A stretch of DNA of 14,065 nucleotides from a bacterium (GCA_014846175.1 RKAV01000065.1:1-14065), one strand, 5' to 3'; shown: positions 1-6,818, counted from the first letter of the stretch. Program-made: numbers and translations. Notes: generated from the sequence alone by a model not told the origin.

Positions 1-216
1 TTTATCTATAACTGTTTCTTTTTTAGTATCAAGTATTTCTACTTCATCAGTATAAAGAGCTTCATTTCTTTTAGTTCTTTTTCTAATAGGTTTATTTTCT
101 TCTTCTTTTTCTTCTATAAGATTATTATCTTCTAATAATTTATCTATTTCATTTTTAGTAATTGTTCTAGTATTATTTTTATTACTACTCTTAGCTTTAT
201 TTTTCTTTTTTGCCAT
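1..216 (-). CDS. N-terminal part of an unknown Lys/Glu-rich protein, cut by the window edge
   Basis: An open frame runs from an ATG at 214-216 leftward off the window, giving 72 residues with no stop. The first residues are MAKKKNKAKSSNKNN, followed by acidic and basic low-complexity stretches (EEKEEENK, RKRTKR). No domain, signal peptide or membrane segment is visible in this part; it looks like a disordered, charged N-terminal tail of a larger cytoplasmic or nucleic-acid-associated protein, but that is inference only. The ribosome binding site is weak (AGGTTGTGAG shortly before the ATG). A TATAAT box at 249-254 lies upstream. It follows the terminator of rfbB, so it is probably transcribed separately. 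I do not recognise the family. Confidence 0.6.
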   Translation of the reverse strand, partial: MAKKKNKAKSSNKNNTRTITKNEIDKLLEDNNLIEEKEEENKPIRKRTKRNEALYTDEVEILDTKKETVIDK

Positions 217-248
217 ATCACTCACAACCTTTTTAATAATTCTACTTC

Positions 249-278
249 ATTATATAACATAGAAAAAACTATTTACAA
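249..278 (-). promoter_or_regulatory. Putative promoter of the left-edge gene
   Basis: On the minus strand a perfect -10 box TATAAT occupies 249-254. The best -35 candidate is TTGTAA at 273-278 with an 18-base spacer, a weak match that falls inside the rfbB terminator hairpin. The -10 is convincing; the -35 is not. Confidence 0.4.
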
Positions 279-299
279 GTATTATTTATAAATAGTTTT
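263..299 (-). terminator. Intrinsic terminator after rfbB
   Basis: Perfect 11-bp inverted repeat AAAACTATTTA (265-275) and TAAATAGTTTT (289-299) around a 13-base loop. On the minus strand the stem runs into six T residues (268-263). It lies just past the rfbB stop codon. Confidence 0.7.
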
Positions 300-304
300 A
301 GTTT

Positions 305-1309
305 TTAATCTTTATAGCTATTTTTATAACTACCGTCTTTAATGGCTTCTAACCATTCTTGATTGTTTAAATACCAGTCAATTGTTTCTTTAATACCTTT
401 CTCAAAAGTATAAGTTCTCTCCCAGCCGAGTTCTTTCTCTACTTTACTAGAATCTATAGCATATCTTAAGTCATGTCCTTTTCTATCTGTAACAAACTCT
501 ATTAAGTCTTCACTTTTACCTAATTGCTTTAATATTATTTTAACTATTTCTAAATTAGTTCTCTCAGAGTGTCCTCCAAGATTATATACTTCTCCACTCT
601 TTCCATTTCTAACGATTAAATCAACACCAATGTTGTGGTCAATGACATGAATCCAATCACGAACATTCTCTCCTGTTCCATAAACTGGAATTTTTTCATT
701 ATTTAATGCCTTTGAAATAGTAAGTGGTATTAACTTTTCTGGAAACTGATATGGTCCATAATTATTAGAACAACGACTAATAGTGGTATTTAAACCATAA
801 GTTCTGTGATATGCTCCTACTAATAAGTCTGCACTAGCTTTACTAGTTGAATATGGACTTGATGTATGAATTGGTGTTGTTTCTTTGAATAATAAATCTT
901 TTCTATCAAGTGGTAAATCACCATAAACTTCATCAGTTGATACTTGATGATATCTTGATACATTATATTTTAAACATGCATCCATTAATACTTCTGTTCC
1001 TATTATATTAGTTCTTAAGAATAGTTCTGGATCTTTAATCGAATTATCAACATGACTTTCTGCTGCAAAGTTAATTACTACATCAAACTTTTCTTTTTCA
1101 AATAATTCATATACAAAACTTCTATCAGTAATATCACCATGAACAAACTTATAATTAGGTTTTCCTTCTAAATCTTTGATATTATTATAGTTACCAGCAT
1201 AAGTTAAAGCATCTAAACAAACAAAATAATCATCACTATATTTATTAACTACATAATGTAAGTAATTACTACCAATAAAGCCTGCTCCTCCTGTTACTAA
1301 AAATTTCAT
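305..1309 (-). CDS. rfbB: dTDP-glucose 4,6-dehydratase
   Basis: Catalyses the NAD-dependent conversion of dTDP-glucose to dTDP-4-keto-6-deoxyglucose, the second step of dTDP-L-rhamnose and related deoxysugar synthesis for surface polysaccharides; cytoplasmic. The 334-residue product has the usual family length. Visible motifs are the Rossmann loop TGGAGFIG (residues 6-13), the catalytic TDE triad region (T125, D126, E127 in STDEVYGD), the short-chain dehydrogenase Tyr/Lys pair (Y153, K157 in SPYSTSK), and the substrate loop SNNYGPYQFPEK. The start chosen is the ATG at 1307-1309, ten bases after AGGAGG; an in-frame TTG three codons earlier is less well placed. No rfbA, rfbC or rfbD partner is adjacent; both sides are bounded by terminators, so it looks like a single-gene unit here. 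Confidence 0.95.
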   Translation of the reverse strand: MKFLVTGGAGFIGSNYLHYVVNKYSDDYFVCLDALTYAGNYNNIKDLEGKPNYKFVHGDITDRSFVYELFEKEKFDVVINFAAESHVDNSIKDPELFLRTNIIGTEVLMDACLKYNVSRYHQVSTDEVYGDLPLDRKDLLFKETTPIHTSSPYSTSKASADLLVGAYHRTYGLNTTISRCSNNYGPYQFPEKLIPLTISKALNNEKIPVYGTGENVRDWIHVIDHNIGVDLIVRNGKSGEVYNLGGHSERTNLEIVKIILKQLGKSEDLIEFVTDRKGHDLRYAIDSSKVEKELGWERTYTFEKGIKETIDWYLNNQEWLEAIKDGSYKNSYKD

Positions 1310-1350
1310 TATTATCAATCCTCCTATAATTATTCTAACAATAATTGGTA

Positions 1351-1393
1351 AAAAAATAAAGAAGGATATAGATATTTTTATTTGTCCTTCTTT
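1351..1393 (-). terminator. Terminator of the Nudix/ATP-grasp operon
   Basis: The 9-bp arms AAAGAAGGA (1358-1366) and TCCTTCTTT (1385-1393) enclose an AT-rich 18-base loop containing the stop codon of the ATP-grasp frame. On the minus strand the stem is followed by ATTTTTTT. It isolates rfbB from the upstream operon. Confidence 0.65.
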
Positions 1394-3009
1394 CTCTTTT
1401 CAAAATTACTATTTTTTAGAATAGAATAATCAAATACTTTTCTAAAATATGAATCTTTATTTTTTGCATAGTAACCATTTATTACTTTTTTAGCATACTT
1501 ATATTCGTTATAATCTTTATTTGAATAACAGTTTACAAAGCTTTTATCAATTTTATCTAAATAGTTATTTCCCATACACTTGTTAGTGATTGCTAAATAG
1601 TGTAACTCTGCTAAATTAGTAGAACAATATTTTTCTAAATACTTATTTATGATAAAAGAAGATGCTTGAAACCTTGGATTAAGTTCCATAAAATAAACAT
1701 TATCATTGTTATCAATAATATAATCTATTCCAACTATCCCTTGATAACCTAATTGTTTTAGTTCTAACGCAACAGTATTTGCATAATCATTAATCTTATT
1801 AATAGCTTTATCCTCTAATTTGCTAGCATAAATAAAATCTGCCCCAACATATTTAAATCTATCATTTATTTGTTTAATTAATTGAACAGAAATTGGTAAT
1901 TTTATTGTTTCATATTTACCAATTACTAAAGTAATATTAACAGGAATATTATCAAGATACTTAGAAAGAAAATATTTATTATCAAGGTAATCACTATATT
2001 TATTAAATTTTTCTAAGCTATCAATATAAAAAGTATTATTACCCCCTGCTCCTATCCTACCTTGTATAACAAATTTATGACTTTTAGTTATTTCTTTGGC
2101 TTTTTCATAAGAGATTTTTTTATCTATCCAAGTAGTCTTTACAACAGGAACATTATCTTTGATTAAATCTCTTATATATTTTTTATCATTAATCTTATCT
2201 ATTAGAGCATAATCTTTTTCAAAAGTAATATCAAACTGTGTTTGATCACTCAATAAATCCTTAATCTTTTTATTAAAAGCTAAAAAAGTAGCATCAGGAT
2301 TATTCTTTGTAATTCTAGACATATTTTTAACGATAAATTCTTTGTATTCTTTTTTAAATTCATCAGTATCTCTATTTTTAATCATATCTTTAGAATAATA
2401 AATATTACCCTTTTCATTATTAGGATTAAGAGTAATAGAACCCGTTAAAAATTCTTCATTATAAATAGCATTATTAGCATTAAATCCTACATAGTATATT
2501 TCTTTTTTACTATTAATATTTATAACTTTATTAAACATAGCATTAGCTTCAAATTTACCTTCTAGAAATAGTTGCTTTATTTCTTTAGAGGAAGCCCACA
2601 TAACATCATTTACCTCTTCTATTTGAATACTAACATCATTAAGAGATACATCTTTCTTAAAAAGCCATACATCTAATATATCAGGACAGTTTTTATAATA
2701 TCTTCTAGTCCTCCCGATAAGAGTTGCTTCACTTTCTGAAACATCAATTCCAAGTTACTCTTTAGTCTCTCTAATAGCAGCTTCTTTTGAAGTTTCACCA
2801 ATTAAGGATGACCCACCAGTGCATTCCCACATAAGAGGATGACTTTTGTTAACAGAGCGTTGTGTTATTAAAAACTCATTTTTATCATTCATTATCCAAA
2901 CATTAACTACTAAATGAAAATCATCATCATTTAGTTTTGTTCCTCTAATTGCTAACTTTTTCTTTTTCTTTCCTTCATAATCATATAAATCCCAATATTC
3001 CGTATTCAT
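1378..3009 (-). pseudogene. Nudix hydrolase fused to an ATP-grasp ligase-like domain, interrupted by one in-frame TAA
   Basis: A single reading frame of 543 codons plus stop begins at the ATG at 3007-3009 and encodes an N-terminal Nudix hydrolase and a C-terminal ATP-grasp domain. The Nudix box starts at G66 with E72, R80, E81 and E84. Codon 85, where the second metal-binding Glu of the REUxEE motif belongs, is TAA at 2755-2757, and the box then resumes as LGI. The frame stays open for 458 further codons: the rest of the Nudix fold, then the ATP-grasp glycine-rich loop GRIGAGGNNT (about 317-326) and the Mg/ATP motif ELNPR (about 442-446). Nudix enzymes hydrolyse X-linked nucleoside diphosphates and ATP-grasp enzymes join carboxylates to amines or thiols; the substrate here is unknown. 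A GAA-to-TAA change would explain the break. As read, only an 84-residue non-functional stub is made; the downstream ATG at 2599-2601 has no clear ribosome binding site and lies inside the Nudix fold. It starts nine bases after the receiver gene. Confidence 0.8.
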
Positions 3010-3018
3010 CACCTAACA

Positions 3019-3456
3019 TTATTTGAGTTTTTTTATTAATACTGACGTATCTTTCTTAACAGTAATGTCATTAATTACTTCTTTAAACATTGGATCCATA
3101 TAAACTGAAGAATTATAAGTAATACTATAGTTATAATCAAATTCTTCTAATGGTTCTGATGAACACATTACAATAGGCAAATCAGTAAGTCTAAAACGTT
3201 TTCTCACTTCTTCTACTATATCTTGTCCAAAAGGTTTAGTTTTCCAGTCATCATCATATATAGGTAGATAGTTATCACATATTAACATATCAAATGGTTC
3301 TAAATCATTATCTTGAACATTATGTTGCAAAATACTTATTAAACCACTATTTCTTGATTTAGCCCAAGTTATCTCTGATTCAACATCTACTTTTTCAAGT
3401 ATCTTTTTAATATTATCAAATTTAAATTCATTATCATCAATTACTAAAATTTTCAT
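3019..3456 (-). CDS. Stand-alone receiver (CheY-like) domain protein
   Basis: A 145-residue protein consisting only of a response-regulator receiver fold; no output or DNA-binding domain follows. It begins MKILVIDDNE with the acidic pair D7/D8, has the probable phosphoacceptor D61 in LICDNYLP, and a Ser in the expected Thr/Ser position (VMCSS, residues 97-100). The conserved Lys before Pro near the C-terminus seems to be missing (VYMDPMF, 118-124), so its switch may be atypical. The ribosome binding site AGAGGATTAAT precedes the ATG and overlaps the end of the upstream gene; the downstream Nudix/ATP-grasp start is nine bases away, so the three genes form an operon. No histidine kinase is present in the window. 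It may act as a phosphotransfer intermediate or protein-interaction module; function is unknown. Confidence 0.75.
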   Translation of the reverse strand: MKILVIDDNEFKFDNIKKILEKVDVESEITWAKSRNSGLISILQHNVQDNDLEPFDMLICDNYLPIYDDDWKTKPFGQDIVEEVRKRFRLTDLPIVMCSSEPLEEFDYNYSITYNSSVYMDPMFKEVINDITVKKDTSVLIKKLK

Positions 3457-3457
3457 A

Positions 3458-3622
3458 TTAATCCTCTTTTCTATATATTACATAATAAATACCAAACAAA
3501 AATGTATTAAATGAAAAACCTCTATTTCTTATAGCCTCAACATTATCACCAATGTAAGCATTTATTAAATCATCATCATTTTTGTTTTCTGTATTAGCAC
3601 CACAGTTTGAAAAATTATTCAT
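3458..3622 (-). CDS. Short zinc-ribbon/DUF2628-like protein, probably truncated
   Basis: A 54-residue frame from the ATG at 3620-3622, eight bases after GAGGAG. An earlier possible start at 3655 lacks this signal. It begins MNNFSNCGAN, resembling the FCxNCG start of bacterial zinc-ribbon proteins but with the first Cys replaced, so the metal site is incomplete. The rest (DLINAYIGDN, then FSFNTFLFGIYYVIYRK) resembles the start of DUF2628-type small membrane proteins, where AYIGKN and FFGxxYxLYRK segments precede more hydrophobic sequence. Here the frame stops right after YRKED, within the ribosome binding site of the receiver gene, so the membrane portion is missing. It is first in a minus-strand operon. 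Likely a deletion remnant or a vestigial protein; the family assignment is from memory of the pattern and is moderate. Confidence 0.55.
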   Translation of the reverse strand: MNNFSNCGANTENKNDDDLINAYIGDNVEAIRNRGFSFNTFLFGIYYVIYRKED

Positions 3623-3645
3623 AAATTCACTCCTCGTTATAGTTA

Positions 3646-3651
3646 AGTATA
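3646..3651 (-). promoter_or_regulatory. Extended -10 promoter of the zinc-ribbon/receiver/Nudix operon
   Basis: On the minus strand TGC-TATACT forms an extended -10 element (TATACT at 3646-3651), about 25 bases before the ATG. I see no good -35 at 16-18 bases, which is tolerable for an extended -10 promoter. Confidence 0.5.
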
Positions 3652-3699
3652 GCATAAAATAGTAAGAAATATAGTAAAATTGTCCTATTTTATTGAAAA

Positions 3700-3730
3700 T
3701 TGCTTGATTTTATCCCCTTTATGATATAAA
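3700..3730 (+). promoter_or_regulatory. Weak putative promoter of the sortase operon
   Basis: TATAAA at 3725-3730 with a TTGCTT at 3700-3705 (19-base spacer) or TTGATT at 3704-3709 (15-base spacer) upstream. Neither spacing is ideal. The site lies about 27 bases before the first gene and is placed back-to-back with the minus-strand promoter at 3646. Confidence 0.35.
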
Positions 3731-3756
3731 CTAAATTTAGTTGGGAGGGAATATGT

Positions 3757-4290
3757 ATGAAAAAAGCTTTATATGTTTTAGCATTATCTATGTTCCTATT
3801 AGTTGGAACTAATGTAAGTGCTATGACAAAACAAGACTTAAAAGCTAAATTAACAGATACTTATACAGTTGGAGGAAAACAAGTTAGTGCACCTGCAAAT
3901 ATTGTTACAGAAATCGAAAGATATTTAAACAAATATGATTTATCTTCTAAAGATTGTGACTATATTGCAAAGAAATTTGATGAAGCTTTAAAAGTTGTTC
4001 AAGAAGCTGGAGCTACTGATTTTACTTCATTAAGTGATAGTGATAAATCTAAATTAGTTTCAATTGCAAGTGATGTTTCTAAAAACACATCTGTTAAAGT
4101 TACATTAACTAAAGGTGGTAAGTTAACTATTTATGAATCAGATGGTAAAACTCCATTTACTGTTATTACTGACAAGGATAATGGAATTCAAAATACTAAT
4201 AATAACTACTTAGTTATAGTAATCGCTAGTGTAATTTCTTTACTTGGTGTAGTAGTTATTACTAAAAAAATGGCAGGAACAAATGCTTAA
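3757..4290 (+). CDS. Secreted, C-terminally anchored protein partnered with a sortase
   Basis: A 177-residue protein. Residues 1-22 form a signal peptide with a plausible signal peptidase I site after VSA. The mature part (23-143) is hydrophilic with helical segments, a Lys/Asp/Thr-rich region, and a short beta-like stretch (VKVTLTKGGKLTIY). The C-terminus has a sorting-signal-like architecture: IQNTN (144-148), a hydrophobic segment (about 151-169), then a KKMAGTNA tail. LPXTG is absent; IQNTN keeps the T and spacing and is a candidate variant signal for the neighbouring sortase. The start is ATG at 3757, eight bases after GGGAGG. The stop overlaps the sortase start by 8 nt, indicating translational coupling. 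It resembles small surface proteins commonly found beside class D sortases in Firmicutes; its role at the cell surface is unknown. Confidence 0.75.
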   Translation: MKKALYVLALSMFLLVGTNVSAMTKQDLKAKLTDTYTVGGKQVSAPANIVTEIERYLNKYDLSSKDCDYIAKKFDEALKVVQEAGATDFTSLSDSDKSKLVSIASDVSKNTSVKVTLTKGGKLTIYESDGKTPFTVITDKDNGIQNTNNNYLVIVIASVISLLGVVVITKKMAGTNA

Positions 4291-4915
4291 AAAAATTTGC
4301 AAATTAGGAAAAGAAATTGCCAAGGAATTAACAATTTCTTTTTTTATTTCATCTTTACTAATTGTACTTTGTTTTTTCTTTTTTGGTAAGAAAATAGATA
4401 CTTATATTTCTTTAGTAGATATGATTACAATTGGAAAGACGCAAAGTAAAGCTCAAAATTTAAAGTTTGATTCGGTTAAAAAAAGACTAGCGGTTTATCC
4501 GAATTGGGGAACTGTATGGGCAACTATTGAAATTCCAAAGATTGGTATTAGTATTCCTGTCTATCATGGTGATACACTTGATATTATAAAATATGGTGCT
4601 GGTCACTATTCTGGTAGTTACTTCCCAGGCGAAGGTGGTTCTATTATTATACCAGCTCATAACAGTAGAAGTCATTTTATGAATATCTATCAGTTAACAG
4701 CAGGTGATACAATAACTATCAAAGCAAGTTATGGAACTTTTACCTACAAAGTAAGAGAAGGGAAAGTGATTAGTGATAAAGATATGGATAGCTTACCTAT
4801 TCAAAATAAAAAGGAAGAATTAATGCTATATACTTGTTGGCCAGTAACAACTATTGGTTTTAAATCTAAAAGATATGTAATATATGCAGAGTTAGAAGGT
4901 GCTACTTATGAGTAA
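4283..4915 (+). CDS. Sortase, class D-like
   Basis: A 210-residue membrane-anchored cysteine transpeptidase that would cleave a C-terminal sorting signal on exported proteins and attach them to the cell wall or to other proteins. Residues 17-35 form an N-terminal transmembrane anchor; the catalytic domain faces outside. The catalytic triad is visible: H126 in IIPAHNSRSHF, C185 in LYTCWP, and R197 in SKRYVIYAEL. The short length and the TCWP sequence fit class D (or E) better than A or B; subclass is inferred. The frame overlaps the upstream surface protein by 8 nt (ATGCTTAA) and the downstream membrane protein by 8 nt (ATGAGTAA), so the three genes are tightly coupled, and the upstream protein is the obvious candidate substrate. 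Confidence 0.92.
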   Translation: MLKKICKLGKEIAKELTISFFISSLLIVLCFFFFGKKIDTYISLVDMITIGKTQSKAQNLKFDSVKKRLAVYPNWGTVWATIEIPKIGISIPVYHGDTLDIIKYGAGHYSGSYFPGEGGSIIIPAHNSRSHFMNIYQLTAGDTITIKASYGTFTYKVREGKVISDKDMDSLPIQNKKEELMLYTCWPVTTIGFKSKRYVIYAELEGATYE

Positions 4916-5723
4916 AAAGTTAAAGATGTTATCATTTTATTTCTACTTGTTATTACTAACTATCTTATTATTAGGAACAACATTAATTTCTACTATAAGA
5001 GCTACTGTTCTAAGACCAAATTATATTATAAATAACTTAGAAAAGATAAATTATTATGATAAAGTTTATAATTCTATCAATGAAGAAATGCAAAACTATC
5101 TTATTCAGTCTGGTCTTACTAGTGAAGTATTAAGTAATATTTATACTAAAGAAGATATTAAGAATAGTTTAAATAATGCTATTTATACTTTCTATAATAA
5201 TAAAAAAGTTAGTGTTGATACTAATAATGTTAAAACTAATTTAGAGGATAATATTAATAATTATTTAATAAAACATAATATTGTAATAACGGAAAAAGAA
5301 GGATTAGATTTATTTGTTAAACAAATGGAAGAAATTTATACCAATGAAATAATGATTAGTTCTAAGATTAATAATTTTAACGTTTATTTAGCTAAAGTTA
5401 TAAAACTAGCTGATATAGCAATAATAGTTTTAGGTATTACTACTCTAGTTTTATTAGTATTTGGTTATTTCTTTTATAGAAAAAATATACTTACTATATC
5501 CTTAGCTAGTGCTGGTGAACTATTAGTTTTAAGTAATTATTTATTATTTAATAAGATTGACGTTAAAAATATTCTATTTTGGAGTGATAATATTTCCTTA
5601 GTTATTAAAACAGTAATTCAGGATATGTCTAGTAAGATTTATTTCCTAGGATTTAGTTTTATTATCAGTGCTATTATCATTGAAATTGTTTATTATATAA
5701 CAAGAAAAAACAAAGTTAGATAA
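4908..5723 (+). CDS. Four-helix membrane protein of the sortase operon
   Basis: A 271-residue protein of unknown function. An N-terminal hydrophobic segment (about residues 10-30) is followed by an Asn- and Lys-rich extracytoplasmic region of about 130 residues. Three more hydrophobic segments follow (about 168-190, 195-217 and 243-265), and the protein ends in a basic RKNKVR tail. The start chosen is ATG at 4908, six bases after AGAAGGTG; a GTG three codons earlier is less likely. It overlaps the sortase end by 8 nt. Being last in the operon, it may hold the sortase or its substrate at the membrane, or act as an assembly or regulatory partner; this is inference from context. The large loop shows no Cys and no recognisable enzyme motif. 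Confidence 0.7.
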   Translation: MSKKLKMLSFYFYLLLLTILLLGTTLISTIRATVLRPNYIINNLEKINYYDKVYNSINEEMQNYLIQSGLTSEVLSNIYTKEDIKNSLNNAIYTFYNNKKVSVDTNNVKTNLEDNINNYLIKHNIVITEKEGLDLFVKQMEEIYTNEIMISSKINNFNVYLAKVIKLADIAIIVLGITTLVLLVFGYFFYRKNILTISLASAGELLVLSNYLLFNKIDVKNILFWSDNISLVIKTVIQDMSSKIYFLGFSFIISAIIIEIVYYITRKNKVR

Positions 5724-5742
5724 TGTCTAGCTTTGTTTTTTT
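5709..5742 (+). terminator. Intrinsic terminator of the sortase operon
   Basis: The 12-bp stem AACAAAGTTAGA (5709-5720) and TCTAGCTTTGTT (5726-5737) has one G-T wobble and a 5-base loop, and is followed by a T run to 5742. The last codons of the membrane protein form the left arm. Confidence 0.85.
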
Positions 5743-5830
5743 AATTATAATTTATGAGCTTAAACAATTAATTGGTAACCCACTTTCCTTTTTACCTGTA
5801 GCAGTTAAAACCATTAAAAGTGAAAGATTA

Positions 5831-5989
5831 TTAATCATAAAGTTCTTCAACTAAATAAGTATCATACCCTTCATATTGATAACTTGCATCTATTCCTTTC
5901 ATAAGTACTTGTCTATCATCTATCTTATCAGTTAAGGCATTTTTCAATAATAATCTTAGTTCTAAATCTTTTATTGGACTTCTTTCCAT
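5831..5989 (-). CDS. Small acidic protein of unknown function
   Basis: An open frame of 52 residues from ATG at 5987-5989. It begins MERSPIKDLELRLLLKN and ends YDTYLVEELYD. Codon use looks like that of neighbouring genes (AT-ending codons) and the composition is that of a soluble, acidic, helical protein. No Cys, signal peptide or membrane segment is present. The ribosome binding site AGGAAG is rather distant (about 13 bases), which weakens the start. It lies downstream of the type III toxin on the same strand and could be co-transcribed with it. I do not recognise the family; it may equally be the C-terminal remnant of a longer gene. The 5743-5830 stretch after it shows nothing I can call. 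Confidence 0.4.
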   Translation of the reverse strand: MERSPIKDLELRLLLKNALTDKIDDRQVLMKGIDASYQYEGYDTYLVEELYD

Positions 5990-6059
5990 GCAAGTAAATA
6001 ATCTTCCTTATTTATTTTTTAGCATAATATATCACTGCTAACACATTTTTATCTTTAAA

Positions 6060-6530
6060 CTATTTTCTTAATTCTTCTAACATTTTATTTTCTAAATTAT
6101 CAATATCTGTAAAAAATAAATTAGTTCCTCTCTTCTTTAGCCCAATCATATTTTTAAATAAACCTTTTATTTCATTTTGCAAATCAGTTGGAACATTTAA
6201 CGGAACACCATCCACAGTATGTATGTGATCAATATACTTTTCTAATGTAGGAAACGCATTTTGGAGAAGTATTGCTACATCCATATCTGCCATTTTTCTA
6301 ATTATAATTGTATTACAAAATCCATATCTTTCTATTTTCTTTTCAATTATTTTTTCATATTTATCCACTTTAGAGCTCATTGGTATAAACCATAAAATAT
6401 TTTTATCCTTAATAGTAAAATAAGTTGGTCTTTTTTTACCTCTTTCATGATTTTGCATTAAACTATCATCATTTACAACATCAAAATATTCATCTTTTAT
6501 ATGATATAAATAACCAGTTTTAATTTCCAT
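6060..6530 (-). CDS. Type III toxin, CptN/ToxN-like endoribonuclease
   Basis: A 156-residue protein that I recognise as the toxin of a type III toxin-antitoxin system (ToxN/AbiQ/CptN superfamily, closest by pattern to CptN). These toxins are sequence-specific endoribonucleases that are held inactive by a repeat-containing RNA; several give abortive phage defence. The sequence has the family layout: GYLYHIKDEYFD near the start, the RPTYF strand, the active-site region WFIPMSSKVDKYEK (residues 47-60, with S52/S53 and K54), then NAFPTLEKYID and LKKRGTNLFF. The start chosen is the ATG at 6528-6530, just after GGAGGTG; an upstream in-frame ATG at 6566 overlaps the terminator and is rejected. The antitoxin RNA and a terminator lie immediately upstream, as is standard for type III loci. 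The gene ends with TAG, after which the frame is open for 15 further codons. Confidence 0.88.
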   Translation of the reverse strand: MEIKTGYLYHIKDEYFDVVNDDSLMQNHERGKKRPTYFTIKDKNILWFIPMSSKVDKYEKIIEKKIERYGFCNTIIIRKMADMDVAILLQNAFPTLEKYIDHIHTVDGVPLNVPTDLQNEIKGLFKNMIGLKKRGTNLFFTDIDNLENKMLEELRK

Positions 6531-6564
6531 ACAAGCACCTCCGTACATAAATATATCATAATGC

Positions 6565-6594
6565 AAAAAGAAACTCCATCATTTGATGAAGTTT
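6565..6594 (-). terminator. Terminator between antitoxin RNA and toxin gene
   Basis: Arms AAACTCCATC (6571-6580) and GATGAAGTTT (6585-6594) pair with one G-U on the minus-strand transcript, around a small loop. A TTTTT run (6569-6565) follows. In type III systems such a leaky terminator sets an excess of antitoxin RNA over toxin mRNA, which is the likely role here. Confidence 0.8.
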
Positions 6595-6603
6595 TTCTAC
6601 ATT

Positions 6604-6701
6604 TTCAACCAGGATCATTTATTAGTCGCACCACCTGGAAGCGAAAAACATTGTCGCCTGGAATCATTTATTATTCGCGCCATCCAGAAGCGAAAAACAT
6701 T
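6604..6701 (-). repeat. Tandem 49-nt repeat (two full copies) of the antitoxin RNA
   Basis: Copy 1 is 6701-6653 and copy 2 is 6652-6604, both beginning AATGTTTTTCGC and sharing TAATAAATGAT. A partial third copy (AATG) begins at 6603. Differences are concentrated in the paired stem, where they compensate each other. Confidence 0.9.
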
Positions 6702-6724
6702 TTCACACTCTTCAGTGCAATTTA

Positions 6725-6753
6725 AATATACTATATTTTAATGAAAATGTCAA
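6725..6753 (-). promoter_or_regulatory. Strong promoter of the type III toxin-antitoxin locus
   Basis: On the minus strand a perfect -35 TTGACA (6753-6748), a 17-base spacer, and a -10 TATATT (6730-6725). It drives the antitoxin RNA and, by read-through of the terminator, the toxin. Confidence 0.85.
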
Positions 6754-6818
6754 ATAGTATATCTATTAATAGCTTATTCAAAAATTATTTATATTATACA
6801 ATTTATACAAATTTAATT

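Larger units (their letters stand above)
6565..6718 (-). ncRNA. Type III antitoxin RNA with two 49-nt pseudoknot repeats
   Basis: The predicted transcript starts near 6718, seven bases after a perfect promoter, and ends at the terminator before the toxin. It opens with a small hairpin (CACT-GAAG-AGTG). Two contiguous 49-nt repeats follow (6701-6653 and 6652-6604), and then the first bases of a third (AATG from 6603). In each repeat the order of pairing arms is TCGC, then CTGGA or CCAGG, then GCGA, then TCCAG or CCTGG, which is an H-type pseudoknot. The second stem differs between repeats at three base pairs, and all three keep pairing (T-A to C-G, G-C to A-T, A-T to G-C). The RNA should be cut by the toxin into repeat units that bind and block it. 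Confidence 0.85.

Noticed and set aside
4487..4675. Minus-strand frame inside the sortase gene
   Set aside because: Antisense to the catalytic region of the sortase, with no start signal.
5743..5830. Short frames on either strand after the sortase operon terminator
   Set aside because: They are about 20-30 codons, without ribosome binding sites or recognisable sequence.
6604..6701. CRISPR array
   Set aside because: There are only two contiguous units with no spacers, and the pairing pattern, promoter, terminator and toxin identify a type III antitoxin.
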